Source: Candidatus Rifleibacteriota bacterium
GTDB lineage: Bacteria > Riflebacteria > Ozemobacteria > Ozemobacterales > Ozemobacteraceae
Direction: 5' to 3'
Length of the DNA: 26,745 nucleotides
Assembly: GCA_029565415.1 (NCBI GenBank)
Contig: JAKQOH010000174.1
Location: 1 to 26,745, forward strand
The translations under genes were made by a program, and so were the position numbers. Shown here in pieces: positions 13,329 to 22,526 of this stretch (positions within the stretch are counted from its first letter, which is position 1; each line of letters opens with the position of its first letter). The notes beneath the pieces were generated by a model. It was not told where the DNA came from. It worked only from the letters and a program-made list of their open reading frames with translations, and did no database searches.

Positions 13329-15917
13329 ATGAGGAGTCAGCCGCAGATGCTGTCGTTGAAGGCCCCGCTGGCCGGAATCCTGGTGCCGCTGGAGCACGTG
13401 CCGGACCCCGTGTTTGCCCGCAAAATCGTTGGTGACGGCGTTTCCATCGATCCGGTCGAGCCGGTGCTGAAAGCGCCCTGCGACGGCACCGTGATCCAGC
13501 TCCACTCCTGCGGCCATGCGCTGACGCTGTCCCCCCTACCGGGCCTGGAAATCATGATGCATATCGGGATCGACACCGTGCATCTCAAAGGCGAGGGGTT
13601 CAAACCCCTCGTGAAGGCCGGCGAGACGGTGAAGACCGGCCAGCCGCTGATCGAGTTCGATGCCGATCTCGTCGCGCGGCGCGCGGCGAGCCTGCTGACC
13701 CAGATCCTCGTCACGACCCCCGATCGCGTGTCGGAGATGAAGCCTGCCACCGGATCCGTGAAAGCCGGGGTCGACGTCGTGCTCGAGCTCCGGCTGGCCG
13801 AAGCCGGACCCGCTCCCGCGGCCGGCGCCGCCGTCCCGGAAAAAACCATCACCTCCGAAGCCGTCGTCATCCCGAATGAGACCGGGTTGCATGCCCGTCC
13901 GGCGGCCGTGCTGGCCGGTCTCGTGCGCCGGTACAAGTCCGAGATCCGGCTGCACCGGGGAACCGCCTCGGCCAACGCCCGGAGCCTCGTCGCCGTCATG
14001 GGCCTCGACGTGCGGCGCGGCGACAAGGTGCATCTCACGGCAAAGGGCCCTGACGCCGAGGCGGCTCTCGCGGCCCTTCTGCCGGCTCTCCGCGACGGCC
14101 TGGGGGATGGGGGCGGAATGCCGGCTCCGGCCACCCCGGCGCGCACGACGGAAGGCCCGACCCGCCCGACGCAGGAAGAGGGGCGGCGGCGCCCGGATGG
14201 AGCAGCCCAGCCGGACCCGAATCTGCTGACGGGTGTTTCCGCTTCGCCCGGCCTCGCCGTCGGGCGTATCCGCAAACTTCTCCGCACCGACCTGCAGATC
14301 CCCGAAACGGCCGAGACACCCGAAGTCGAGCGCCGGAACCTCGCCGAAGCCCTCGAACAGGCGAAACTCCAGACGGGGACACTGCATGACCGGCTCGCCG
14401 CCACGGCGGATGCCGGAAAAGCCGCCATCTTCGCGGCCCACCAGGAGCTGATGGATGATCCCGACGTCCTGGATCTGACCGAAAGCGCAATTGCAAAGGG
14501 AAAGAGTGCCGCGGCCGCCTGGAATGCCGCGATCACGGTGCAGGCCGACCGGCTCGCCGGAATGAGCAACGAGCTGCTGGCCGCCCGGGCCAACGACCTG
14601 CGCGACGTGGGCCGCCGCGTTCTCCGGATCCTGCTCGGGGTCGGCGAGGAGAAACGCGAGTTTCCGCCCGAGACGATCCTGATCGCGGAGGATCTGACCC
14701 CGTCCGACACCGCCGCCCTCGACCGCGGCAAAGTGCTCGGCTTTGCGACGGTTGCCGGGGGCGCGACATCCCATGTCGCGATTCTGGCCCGCTCTCTCGG
14801 GCTGCCCGCCATCGCCGCGATCGAGCCGCGCGTGCTCGACACGCCGGATGACGTCCCGGCCATCCTCGACGGATCGGCCGGCCACCTGCGGCTGAACCCC
14901 GCTTCCGAAGAGATCGGCCGTGTCCGGAACGAGCAGCGGGCTGCCGAGGACCGGCGCCGGCTCGATGTTGCCGCCGCTGCCGAACCGGCCGTGACGCAGG
15001 ACGGGAGCCGCATTGCGGTTGTCGCGAACGTGGGTGGCCAGGCCGATGCCGCCGAATCCGTGCGGCTGGGCGGCGAAGGCGTCGGGCTGCTGCGCTCCGA
15101 GTTTCTGTTCCTCGACCGTGCGACACCACCGACCGAAGAGGAGCAGACAGAGGTGTACGCCGCCATGGCGAAAGCCCTGGGATCGGGCCGCACGCTGACG
15201 ATACGCACCCTGGATGTCGGGGGCGACAAACCGCTTTCCTATCTGCCGCTGCCGCGCGAGGAGAACCCGTTTCTGGGCGTGCGGGGCATCCGGATCGGTC
15301 TCGACCGCCCCGACCTGCTCCGGCCCCAGCTCCGGGCGATCCTGCGGGCTTCGGCTGCCGGTGCGGCCGCCATCCAGGTGATGTTTCCGATGATCACCGG
15401 GATCGAGGAGTTCCGCGAGGCCCGCGCCGCCCTCGAAGCGGAGGCGAAGGCTCTCGGGTTGCCGATGATTCCGGCGGGCATCATGATCGAGGTGCCGAGC
15501 GCCGCGCTGCTGGCCGATGTGTTTGCCACCGAGGTGGATTTCTTCTCGGTCGGCACGAATGATTTGACCCAGTATACATTGGCGATGGATCGCGGCCATC
15601 CGAAGCTCGCCTCGCGCGTCGATGGCCTCCACCCCGCCGTTCTGAAGCTGATCGGGATGACGGTCCAGGCTGCCGCCGCGCGGAACAAGCCGGTGAGCGT
15701 CTGCGGCGGCCTGGCGGGCGATTCCCGTGCCGTGCCGGTGCTGATCGGGCTTGGCGTGGACAAGTTGAGCGTCAGCGTGCCGGCGATTCCCGGGATCAAG
15801 GCGCTGGCGCGCCGGCTGTCGATGGCCGAGTGCCGGAAGATGGCCGCGAAAGCCCTTTCCCTCGAAACCCCCGCCGCCGTCCGCGAGCTCGTCGCGGCAA
15901 GCGTGACCGCCGCCTGA
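13329..15917 (+). CDS. Multidomain PTS phosphotransferase: EIIA(Glc)-HPr-EI fusion
   Basis: 862 residues; the ATG at 13329 follows GGAGGAG. Residues about 5-150 are an EIIA of the glucose/Crr family with phospho-His78 in [19 protein letters not shown]. About 174-262 are HPr, with phospho-His188 in [13 protein letters not shown] and a serine retained at the usual regulatory position (NARSLVAVM). A Pro/Arg-rich linker leads to enzyme I (about 298-862), with the phospho-His482 in [15 protein letters not shown], the [21 protein letters not shown]-binding signature and Cys792 in [10 protein letters not shown]. The protein takes phosphate from PEP through EI, HPr and EIIA to the membrane EIIB. The layout is that of NagF-type fusions, but the partner here is PtsG-like. 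The downstream gene follows after 16 bases in the same operon. All catalytic residues are intact. Confidence 0.95.
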   Translation: MRSQPQMLSLKAPLAGILVPLEHVPDPVFARKIVGDGVSIDPVEPVLKAPCDGTVIQLHSCGHALTLSPLPGLEIMMHIGIDTVHLKGEGFKPLVKAGETVKTGQPLIEFDADLVARRAASLLTQILVTTPDRVSEMKPATGSVKAGVDVVLELRLAEAGPAPAAGAAVPEKTITSEAVVIPNETGLHARPAAVLAGLVRRYKSEIRLHRGTASANARSLVAVMGLDVRRGDKVHLTAKGPDAEAALAALLPALRDGLGDGGGMPAPATPARTTEGPTRPTQEEGRRRPDGAAQPDPNLLTGVSASPGLAVGRIRKLLRTDLQIPETAETPEVERRNLAEALEQAKLQTGTLHDRLAATADAGKAAIFAAHQELMDDPDVLDLTESAIAKGKSAAAAWNAAITVQADRLAGMSNELLAARANDLRDVGRRVLRILLGVGEEKREFPPETILIAEDLTPSDTAALDRGKVLGFATVAGGATSHVAILARSLGLPAIAAIEPRVLDTPDDVPAILDGSAGHLRLNPASEEIGRVRNEQRAAEDRRRLDVAAAAEPAVTQDGSRIAVVANVGGQADAAESVRLGGEGVGLLRSEFLFLDRATPPTEEEQTEVYAAMAKALGSGRTLTIRTLDVGGDKPLSYLPLPREENPFLGVRGIRIGLDRPDLLRPQLRAILRASAAGAAAIQVMFPMITGIEEFREARAALEAEAKALGLPMIPAGIMIEVPSAALLADVFATEVDFFSVGTNDLTQYTLAMDRGHPKLASRVDGLHPAVLKLIGMTVQAAAARNKPVSVCGGLAGDSRAVPVLIGLGVDKLSVSVPAIPGIKALARRLSMAECRKMAAKALSLETPAAVRELVAASVTAA

Positions 15918-15933
15918 CAACGGAGAACACGAG

Positions 15934-17739
15934 ATGAATATCTTCCAGAATATGTTCGCATCGCTCCAGAAAATCGGAAAGGCGCTGATGCTGCCGGTTT
16001 CCGTGCTCCCCGTCGCCGGGCTGCTGCTGGGCATCGGCAGCGCGAAGTTCGGCATCATCGGGCCGACGGTGTCGGCGCTGATGGCCAAGGCCGGCGACTC
16101 GATCTTCGGCAACCTGGCCCTGATCTTCGCGATCGGCGTCGCGCTGGGCTTCACGAACAACGACGGCGTCGCGGCCCTGGCCGGCACGGTGGGCTTCGTC
16201 GTCATGACGGCCACGATGGGCGTGATGGCGGGCGTGTTCGGCGTCGAGACGCGCCAGGTGATGGGCATGGCCAGCATCGAGACGGGCGTGTTCGGGGGCA
16301 TCCTGATCGGCGGGGTCGCCGGCTGGCTGTTCAACCGGTTCTACAAGGTGCAACTGCCGCCGTATCTGGGCTTCTTCGCCGGGAAGCGGCTGGTGCCGAT
16401 CCTGACGGCCGGTGCCGCGATCTTCCTGGGCATCCTGCTCAGCTTCATCTGGCCCCCCGTCGGCAAAGCCATCGGGATCTTCTCGAAATGGGCGGCGAGC
16501 GGCAACCCGACCCTGGCGTTCTCGCTCTACGGCATCATCGAACGCTCCCTGCTGCCGTTCGGGCTGCACCATGTCTGGAACGTGCCGTTCTTCTTCGAGG
16601 TCGGCGAATTCGTCGACCCGACGACGAAAGCCGTGATCCATGGCGAGATCCAGCGCTACGTCGCAGGGGATCCGACGGCCGGGAACATGACCGGCGGGTA
16701 TCTGTTCAAGATGTGGGGCCTGCCCGCGGCCGCGATCTCCATGTGGTTCTGCGCGCGCAAGGAGCACCAGGCGCGGGTGGGCGGCATCATGATGTCGGCC
16801 GCCCTGACCTCGTTCCTCACCGGCATCACCGAACCCATCGAGTTTTCGTTCATCTTCGTCGCGCCGCTTCTGTACGGTATTCACGCGGTCATGGCGGCCG
16901 GGGCCTATGCGCTGTGCATCATGCTCGGCATCAAGCACGGCATGACGTTCTCGCACGGGCTGATCGACTTCATCGTGCTGTTTCCGCAGTCGACGAAGGC
17001 GCTCTGGCTGCTCGTCATCGGGCCGCTCTGGGCGGCAGGGTATTTCTTCGTGTTCCGCTGGTTCATTCTCACCTTCGATCTCAAAACCCCCGGCCGCGAG
17101 GCGGAAGAGGCTGCCGACAGTGCCGTGGCCGGCGGCGCGGCTGTCGAGATCGCGCATGACTTCGCCCGCCAGCTCGTTCTGGCGTTCGGCGGAAAGAGCA
17201 ACATCCGCATGCTCGACTCGTGCATCACGCGGCTGCGGGTCGAGGTGGAGGACGTGGCGAAAGCGAGCCCCGACCGGCTCAAGGCCCTCGGCGCCGCCGG
17301 CGTCGTCACGGCCGGAACGGGGATTCAGGCGATCTTCGGCACCCGCTCGGAGAACCTGATGACCGACATGAAGGAGTATCTGGAAACAGCCGGCGATGAC
17401 GCCGAACTTCAGCCCGAGGAATTGCCCCGGCAGGCTGCGGTGAGCCATCCGGTCGCGGCGGAGGCGGCGCGCGTCCGTGACCCGCATGCGGCGGAGAAAG
17501 CCCGGGCGATGCTCGCCGCGCTCGGCGGGGCTGCCAACGTGAAGCGTCTCGACGTCTGCGCGGCGACGCGGTTGCGCGTGAACCTCGCCGATGCGAAGAA
17601 GGCCGCCGACCCCGCCCTCCGCGAAGCCGGCGTCCAGGCCGTCATGAGCTTCCCCGGCGACGTGATGCATCTCGTGGTCGGCCTCAACGCCGATCAATAC
17701 GCCGCCGAACTCCACGCCCTCCTGGCCTCGGCGAAATGA
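15934..17739 (+). CDS. ptsG: Glucose-type PTS permease EIIC-EIIB with a second EIIB domain
   Basis: 601 residues. The EIIC channel (about 1-385) is very close to Pts[53 protein letters not shown] and [12 protein letters not shown]. It is followed by a normal EIIB domain (about 400-482) with phospho-Cys430 in [12 protein letters not shown] and [16 protein letters not shown] linker of some 30 residues then leads to a second EIIB-like domain (about 515-601) in which the motif is [11 protein letters not shown] (Cys542) with one extra residue between Cys and TRLR; its end ([18 protein letters not shown]) matches the EIIB pattern loosely. EIIC translocates and phosphorylates the sugar. Glucose is the best substrate guess; glucosamine permeases are related. 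It lacks its own EIIA, which the upstream fusion supplies. GGAGAAC lies before the ATG. No clear terminator follows. Confidence 0.93.
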   Translation: MNIFQNMFASLQKIGKALMLPVSVLPVAGLLLGIGSAKFGIIGPTVSALMAKAGDSIFGNLALIFAIGVALGFTNNDGVAALAGTVGFVVMTATMGVMAGVFGVETRQVMGMASIETGVFGGILIGGVAGWLFNRFYKVQLPPYLGFFAGKRLVPILTAGAAIFLGILLSFIWPPVGKAIGIFSKWAASGNPTLAFSLYGIIERSLLPFGLHHVWNVPFFFEVGEFVDPTTKAVIHGEIQRYVAGDPTAGNMTGGYLFKMWGLPAAAISMWFCARKEHQARVGGIMMSAALTSFLTGITEPIEFSFIFVAPLLYGIHAVMAAGAYALCIMLGIKHGMTFSHGLIDFIVLFPQSTKALWLLVIGPLWAAGYFFVFRWFILTFDLKTPGREAEEAADSAVAGGAAVEIAHDFARQLVLAFGGKSNIRMLDSCITRLRVEVEDVAKASPDRLKALGAAGVVTAGTGIQAIFGTRSENLMTDMKEYLETAGDDAELQPEELPRQAAVSHPVAAEAARVRDPHAAEKARAMLAALGGAANVKRLDVCAATRLRVNLADAKKAADPALREAGVQAVMSFPGDVMHLVVGLNADQYAAELHALLASAK

Positions 17740-17817
17740 TTCTGAGGCACGGACGGGTCGACCTCGAGGGGCGGTGCCGGATGGTGGAACGCGGCCTGCC
17801 GTGATCTGCGGTGGTGC

Positions 17818-19749
17818 TCACCCCTGTGGCGGACGGAGGGGAAAGGCGTTGAACCAAGCCTCCAGGGGGGCGTTCCGCGGGGCCCCCAGCCGCACCGCGG
17901 CCTTGTAGTGCGTTATGGCGGCGTTCACCGCCGCTTTCAGGGCGGCCATCTCTCCCTCGACGGTTGGCGAGGCCGTCCCGGCTTGTGATGCGTCCATCGG
18001 CTCGGCCGGTTTCGGTGCTGGTCCCGGGGTAGGGGAACCCGTGCCCGACCCGGACAGCAGATCCTCCTCCTTCCCGTCGTCGATGCCCATCTCGAGCCGG
18101 AACTCCCGGCCCTGTTCGATCATTTCGCGATCCTCGGCCGTCTCGTCGACGAGAGCGTAGACCTCCATGGGATGAGGCTGCCCTTTGACCGCCCGTTTTC
18201 CGCAGTAGCGGCGGGACAACTGGCCGGCCAGTTTCTCGTTGGTGCTCGCGGTCAGGAGGATCATGCCCGGCCGGGCCAGCGATTCCATCCGGGCCGCCAC
18301 GTTGACCGCATCGCCGAACACGTCGTCGCCCTTGGTGAAGACGGTGCCGGTGTTGATGCCGATGCGGATGAGGATCTTCTCGGGGCTGGTCCGGTTGAAG
18401 GCGATCAGCTCCCGCTGCATTTTCGCCCCGCAGCGGCAGGCGGCGAGAGGGTCATCGAACTTCACCATGAGGGCGTCGCCGATCTTCTTGATCAGTTTCC
18501 CCTGGTGCTCGGTCAGGATCGGCAGCAGCATCTTGTCATGCACGGCCAGCAGCGTCATGGTGTCGAGGAGCTCTTTCTGAGCGGCTTTCTTTGAATATCC
18601 CGCGATATCCGTGAACATGACCGTCTTCTCAGCCGTGAACTTCTTGAGGATCTGGGCATCGAACTTCTTTCCCCCCGTCCCATCGGAAAATCGCTTCGCG
18701 AGCAAGGCTTCGAGATTGGCGTCGGAGAACTTCTCCAGCTCCATTTTCTGCAGGCGCATTTTGCGGAACAGATACTCGGTGTTGGGGATCGCCTTCGCCT
18801 TGAACAGCAGTTCCAGCTTGGCCAGCTCCTTGTCGAAATCCCGGTCGAGATACTCCTCCTGGGACCGGATCGCGCTGATCGACTTCTCCCGCAGCAGCCT
18901 GTCGAGTTCGAGACCGTCGGAGGGGAACAGATGCGGGATCCGCATGAATTCGTGGGCGGTTTCAACCTCCAGGGAAACATGGGTGGCGGTCTGCATCGGG
19001 GTCACTTTGGTGATCTGCTCGTAGGAAAGCGCATGCCAGGCGCCCCGGGACTCCTTGATCTGCTCGCGCAGGAACAGGATCAGCCGGCGGGAGGTCAGGA
19101 TGATCAGGAGATAGATGGGGCGCTCGAGCAGTTCCCACATGGCTTTCAGTGCCGGCGAGAACTCCCCGTGGTCAGATACGTTGTTGAGGTTGACCAGGGT
19201 GGAGGCCACGTGATTATCGAAGGAACGCGCGCCTTCCCGGAACGGCTTCAACGCTTCGATGAAGAACCCGGGGCAGGCCCACTCCACGGTTTCCCCGGCT
19301 TCGAGAACCGACTGGATCATGGCGATGGTGTCTTCCCGCAGGGCGTTCAGCACCGGGACGGCTTTGGGAAAGGGGCCGTCCCATTCGGTGGTCAGTTCTG
19401 CCTTCTTGGTCTTGGCCACCAGGTTCTTCATCATCTCCTGAGCCGGAATACCGCCCGCATACGCGACCGACTGAGGTCCGCCGCCCTTCAGCTCGGCGAA
19501 GGTCGATTCGATCCGCTTCTTCATTTCCTCGGGGGACAGGCCCTTCAGATCGAGAAAGTAGGGCTCCCGGGCAAAAAGGTTGTAGACGAGCCTGGCGGTC
19601 ATGCGCACCTGCTGATCCGCGTCCAGAAGGGCATGCAGCGAGAGCAGGAAGTCCTCTTTCCTGCGGGACGGGGCTTCCTTGAGATGGATCAGGGTGGTGA
19701 TGCGTTGGGCCGGGGTGAGGGCGTCGAAGCTGGAAAATTTCATGCTCAT
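17818..19749 (-). CDS. Class III adenylyl cyclase with N-terminal PH-like and SHOCT-like regions
   Basis: 643 residues from the ATG at 19749, chosen because GGAG lies six bases upstream; the frame stays open further 5' but without a binding site. The catalytic domain (about 372-545) has both metal aspartates (Asp381 in MFTDIAGYS, Asp425 in KKIGDALMVKF), the adenine-type Lys421 and Asp in DVFGDAVN, and the transition-state pair Asn483 and Arg487 (VNVAARMES). It should make cyclic AMP from ATP. Upstream, about 205-295 resembles a bacterial PH-like (YokE) domain (LTSRRLILFLREQ, YEQITKVTPM), and about 298-345 resembles a SHOCT helix pair (DKELAKLELLFKAKAIPNTEYLFRKM). The first 200 residues are helical and unrecognised. 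The last 80 are Pro/Ser/Ala-rich and end in a short helix. No membrane helix is clear. It converges on ptsG, 78 bases apart. Confidence 0.9.
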   Translation of the reverse strand: MSMKFSSFDALTPAQRITTLIHLKEAPSRRKEDFLLSLHALLDADQQVRMTARLVYNLFAREPYFLDLKGLSPEEMKKRIESTFAELKGGGPQSVAYAGGIPAQEMMKNLVAKTKKAELTTEWDGPFPKAVPVLNALREDTIAMIQSVLEAGETVEWACPGFFIEALKPFREGARSFDNHVASTLVNLNNVSDHGEFSPALKAMWELLERPIYLLIILTSRRLILFLREQIKESRGAWHALSYEQITKVTPMQTATHVSLEVETAHEFMRIPHLFPSDGLELDRLLREKSISAIRSQEEYLDRDFDKELAKLELLFKAKAIPNTEYLFRKMRLQKMELEKFSDANLEALLAKRFSDGTGGKKFDAQILKKFTAEKTVMFTDIAGYSKKAAQKELLDTMTLLAVHDKMLLPILTEHQGKLIKKIGDALMVKFDDPLAACRCGAKMQRELIAFNRTSPEKILIRIGINTGTVFTKGDDVFGDAVNVAARMESLARPGMILLTASTNEKLAGQLSRRYCGKRAVKGQPHPMEVYALVDETAEDREMIEQGREFRLEMGIDDGKEEDLLSGSGTGSPTPGPAPKPAEPMDASQAGTASPTVEGEMAALKAAVNAAITHYKAAVRLGAPRNAPLEAWFNAFPLRPPQG

Positions 19750-19965
19750 GGCGCGCTCCGCGGAGGGGAATTCGGAACACCTGGGATGGAAGGATCCCTT
19801 GCCATGGTAACACGGACGCACGGTTGACCTGCAGGGCCTTGCGCGCGTTCCCAGGGCGAATCCCGGTGTCGAAAAGGCGGCAGGCGGCCGCGGAAAATCC
19901 GGCAGCCGCCGGGCTTCCCCTTCCGGAAAGCTCGTTCGGAAGCGCGTCGCAGGGGGTGCGAGGCA

Positions 19966-19980
19966 TGGCATGCAAATTGC
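19966..19980 (+). promoter_or_regulatory. Sigma-54 (RpoN) promoter
   Basis: TGGCATGCAAATTGC: -24 TGGCA, ten bases between GG and GC, and a -12 TTGC preceded by A/T. Expected start near 19992, 30 bases before the ATG of the secreted protein. Half-palindromic words TTCCGGAA (19921-19928) and TTCGGAA (19935-19941) lie upstream and could be activator sites. The rest of the divergent gap (19750-19965) shows nothing else I can name. Confidence 0.7.
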
Positions 19981-20021
19981 GATTATTGCCGCAGAAGAAC
20001 CTTGGATACAGGAGTATGACC

Positions 20022-20663
20022 ATGATTCGCATGTTGCAGATCGCATTGCTGGCCGTGGCACTGATGAGCGGCGCCGTGTTTGCCGCCACCCCCGAGATTG
20101 TCGCCGGAAATACGCATGCCCGCGTGCTGCTTGCGGATGGCGGCGTGAACTGGAACGGGCTGCGGTCGGTGTTCGAAGAGGTGATCGGGATCGTCGACGC
20201 CGCGAAGATCGAGCAGATCACGGATGCGACGATTCTGACGCCCAAGGTGTTCGACAGCGTGCTGGCGGCGGATGCCGAGATCGCCATGTTCCGCGCCTCG
20301 GCTGTGCGCCGGAAGAATACGAAGCTGCTCTGGAACGCCTTCGTCGCGAAGAGCAGCGTCATGCAGGCCCGCCTCACGAACCTCGAGATGCTGATCAAAA
20401 CCGGTGCCGAACCCCGGGAAAAGGATGCGCTGCTGGCCAGGTATGCGAAGCTGCGCGGTGCGATCGTGACCCTGTGGCTGGCCAATATGCAGTTCGACCC
20501 GGATTCCCTCGGCGGCGCGGGATTCCCGCTCCCCGGCGGCGATGCCGACTACGCGATCATGCCCTCGTGGGAAGACACCGACAACCAGAACTACCAGATC
20601 TACCAGGATGCCCAGGAAGCCGTGCGCGACCTGATCCGGGAGATCGGCAAGGCCCTTTCCTGA
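20022..20663 (+). CDS. Secreted protein of unknown function, sigma-54 controlled
   Basis: 213 residues. The ATG at 20022 is chosen because GGAG (20011-20014) is seven bases upstream; the ATG at 20016 is too close to it and the next at 20031 would shorten the signal peptide. MIRMLQIALLAVALMSGAVFA is a signal peptide, with probable cleavage after VFA (residue 21). The mature part is mostly alpha-helical (for example LRSVFEEVIGIVDAAKIEQI and KDALLARYAKLRGAIVTLWL) with a central Asp/Gly-rich loop (GGAGFPLPGGDADY) and an amphipathic end, YQDAQEAVRDLIREIGKAL. There are no cysteines in the mature part and no catalytic motif. I recognise no family. It is transcribed from a sigma-54 promoter and closes with a terminator. 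Confidence 0.82.
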   Translation: MIRMLQIALLAVALMSGAVFAATPEIVAGNTHARVLLADGGVNWNGLRSVFEEVIGIVDAAKIEQITDATILTPKVFDSVLAADAEIAMFRASAVRRKNTKLLWNAFVAKSSVMQARLTNLEMLIKTGAEPREKDALLARYAKLRGAIVTLWLANMQFDPDSLGGAGFPLPGGDADYAIMPSWEDTDNQNYQIYQDAQEAVRDLIREIGKALS

Positions 20664-20744
20664 GACCTGCAAACGGCTTCGGGGACGATCCAGGACGTCG
20701 TCGCCGGGCCGCCTGAAAAGAGATCCAACCTCATCCCCCTTCAA

Positions 20745-20777
20745 ACCGCCACCCCGCGATGGGTGGCGGTCCCCTTT
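20745..20777 (+). terminator. Rho-independent terminator of the secreted-protein gene
   Basis: Perfect 10-base stem (20745-20754 with 20761-20770), six-base loop and a CCCCTTTT tail, 82 bases after the stop. The remainder of the gap to 20960 holds only the putative MFS promoter and a leader hairpin. Confidence 0.75.
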
Positions 20778-20870
20778 TCGGGCGGAGTCGCAGCCGCTAC
20801 CGGCGGAAGCACGCAGGGCGCCGCGCCTCTGCACCGAGGGGCGGGCCTGGGCCACGGGCCTTTCTGCCGA

Positions 20871-20900
20871 GGCAAGACAAAACGGGGGAATTGGGGTAAA
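20871..20900 (+). promoter_or_regulatory. Possible sigma-70 promoter of the MFS gene
   Basis: AAGACA (about 20873-20878), 17-base spacer and TAAACT (about 20896-20901), four of six matches in each box. A small leader hairpin (GTGCGG at 20917-20922 with CCGCAC at 20933-20938) follows before the ATG. Weak evidence. Confidence 0.3.
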
Positions 20901-20960
20901 CTCACGCGGAATGACCGTGCGGGCGGGACCTGCCGCACCAACCAGTGAACGGAGAGACGG

Positions 20961-22457
20961 ATGGAAGCGACCGCAAACGACAACGAAAAACTGTCCTTGA
21001 TGGACTCCCTGAGAATTCTGTTCGGGGCCTCGAAGGTGTTCTGGCTCGTGAACCTGGTGAATTTTGCCGACGGGATCGCGTATTTCGGCATTCTCACCCT
21101 GCTGACGCGGTTTCTCGGAACCCGGCTCGGCATGCCGGATGCCATGGTCGGCATCAGCGTCTCGGCGTTCACCGGCCTCGTCACGTTGTTCATGTTCGGC
21201 GGCGGCTTCATCTCGGACAAGCTCGGGGTGCGCAATGCCCTGACGCTGTCGCTGCTGATGCTGCTCGGCGGCCGCGTCTTCACGGTCATCGCGCCCTTCG
21301 GCGGCGAGTCGTATGGCGGCTGGAGCCTCGCCTGGCTCGGCCTCCTGCTCATGGCCTTCGGCTCGGGCGTGCTGCAGCCCGCACTGTATGCAGGAACGAA
21401 GGAATACACCGACCCGCGCACGGCGACGATCGGGTATAGTCTGCTCTATGCCATCATGAACCTCGGCATCATGGCCGAGGGGTTCATCTCGCCCTTCGTC
21501 CGCACCGACGATCATTTCATCGGCGGCATCAACGGCCTGGGCTGGGGCATCGACGGCGTGTTCTGGGTGTGCGTGGCGATCACCGGCCTGGTCACGATCG
21601 CGCATCTCTTCCTGTTCACCCGGACGGTCGACGAGAAGTGCCGCTGGAAGGACCCGAACGCGCCGGCCGAGCCGCCGAAGCCGGCTGCCGACGAGGCGCC
21701 GAAGACCTGGAAGGACAAGCTGATGGAGCTGCCCTTCCTCGACGCGCGGTTCATGTTCTTCATCTTCATCCTGCTGCCCGTGCGGACCCTGTTCGCGCAC
21801 CAGTTCCTCACGATGCCCGACTACGTGTTCCGCTGTTTCCCGGCCGAGGTCGGAGCCAAGTTCGAATGGATCAACGCTCTCAACCCGTTGATCATCGTCA
21901 TCTTCGTGCCGCTCGTGGCCGCTCTCACCCGCGACGTCAAAGTCATCACGATGATGATCATCGGCTCCGCCGTTTCGGCGCTCACGACGTTCATTCTCGT
22001 GCCCGGGCCCGATCTGAACATGCTGATTCTCTACGTGCTGCTCTTCTCGTTCGGCGAGGCGCTGTGGTCGTCACGGTTCCTGGAATACGTGGCGGATCTC
22101 GCCCCGGAAGGGAAGGTCGGCGCCTACATGGGGTTGGCCGGTATCCCCTGGTTCCTGGCCAAGTTCACCACCGGCCTTTACTCCGGCTTCATGCTGAGCC
22201 GGTTCGTGCCCGCGCCCCCCGATATGAACGGCATCTACGCCTTCTTTGGCATGCCCCAGTCGCTCGGCAGCTTTTTCCTCGGCTGGGCCGAAACGCCGCT
22301 GAACGAGTGGATGAAACTGCTCGTGCACCATGACTCGAGCACGCTGTGGCTGATCTACGGGTTCATCGCCTGCATCTCCCCGGTCGGGCTGATCCTCTCG
22401 CAGCGCTGGATCGAAGCCGGCGCCCGCCACGGAGGCAAGAAGGCCGAAGCGGCCTGA
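20961..22457 (+). CDS. MFS transporter (POT/peptide-transporter-like)
   Basis: 498 residues; GGAGAGACGG precedes the ATG. About 12-14 membrane helices with a central hydrophilic loop (about residues 218-255, rich in Pro and Lys). The first-half sequence (NFADGIAYFGILTLLTRFLG, then FGGGFISDKLGVRNAL, the A-type loop motif after helix 2) and YAGTKEYTDPRTATIGYSLLYAIMNLG resemble proton-dependent oligopeptide transporters and their relatives, which use similar helix 1 and helix 5 sequences. A substrate of small peptides or other polar solutes is possible but not provable; the ExxER proton-site motif of true POT proteins is not seen, so a related MFS subfamily is likely. The gene is monocistronic and ends at a strong bidirectional terminator. 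Confidence 0.88.
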   Translation: MEATANDNEKLSLMDSLRILFGASKVFWLVNLVNFADGIAYFGILTLLTRFLGTRLGMPDAMVGISVSAFTGLVTLFMFGGGFISDKLGVRNALTLSLLMLLGGRVFTVIAPFGGESYGGWSLAWLGLLLMAFGSGVLQPALYAGTKEYTDPRTATIGYSLLYAIMNLGIMAEGFISPFVRTDDHFIGGINGLGWGIDGVFWVCVAITGLVTIAHLFLFTRTVDEKCRWKDPNAPAEPPKPAADEAPKTWKDKLMELPFLDARFMFFIFILLPVRTLFAHQFLTMPDYVFRCFPAEVGAKFEWINALNPLIIVIFVPLVAALTRDVKVITMMIIGSAVSALTTFILVPGPDLNMLILYVLLFSFGEALWSSRFLEYVADLAPEGKVGAYMGLAGIPWFLAKFTTGLYSGFMLSRFVPAPPDMNGIYAFFGMPQSLGSFFLGWAETPLNEWMKLLVHHDSSTLWLIYGFIACISPVGLILSQRWIEAGARHGGKKAEAA

Positions 22458-22469
22458 GCCGACGTTCCA

Positions 22470-22513
22470 AAAAACGAGGCGCGAAGGGAAGTTGCCCTTC
22501 GCGCCTTTTTTAT
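22470..22513. terminator. Bidirectional Rho-independent terminator
   Basis: An 11-base perfect stem (22478-22488 with 22495-22505) with six-base loop. TTTTTT follows on the plus strand (22506-22511), and AAAAAA precedes it (22469-22474), so it also works for the minus-strand vWA gene. It serves both converging genes. Confidence 0.95.
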
Positions 22514-22526
22514 GACGCGGAATATA

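Noticed and set aside
13536..16334. A 932-codon open frame on the minus strand across the PTS operon
   Set aside because: It is antisense to two unambiguous PTS proteins with all catalytic motifs; long antisense frames are common in GC-rich genes. Its product is low-complexity, rich in Arg, Gly and His, with no domain.
19983..21800. A 605-codon minus-strand frame across the secreted-protein and MFS genes
   Set aside because: Antisense to two well-supported genes and spanning a terminator; Arg/Glu/Gln/His-rich composition is typical of a shadow frame.
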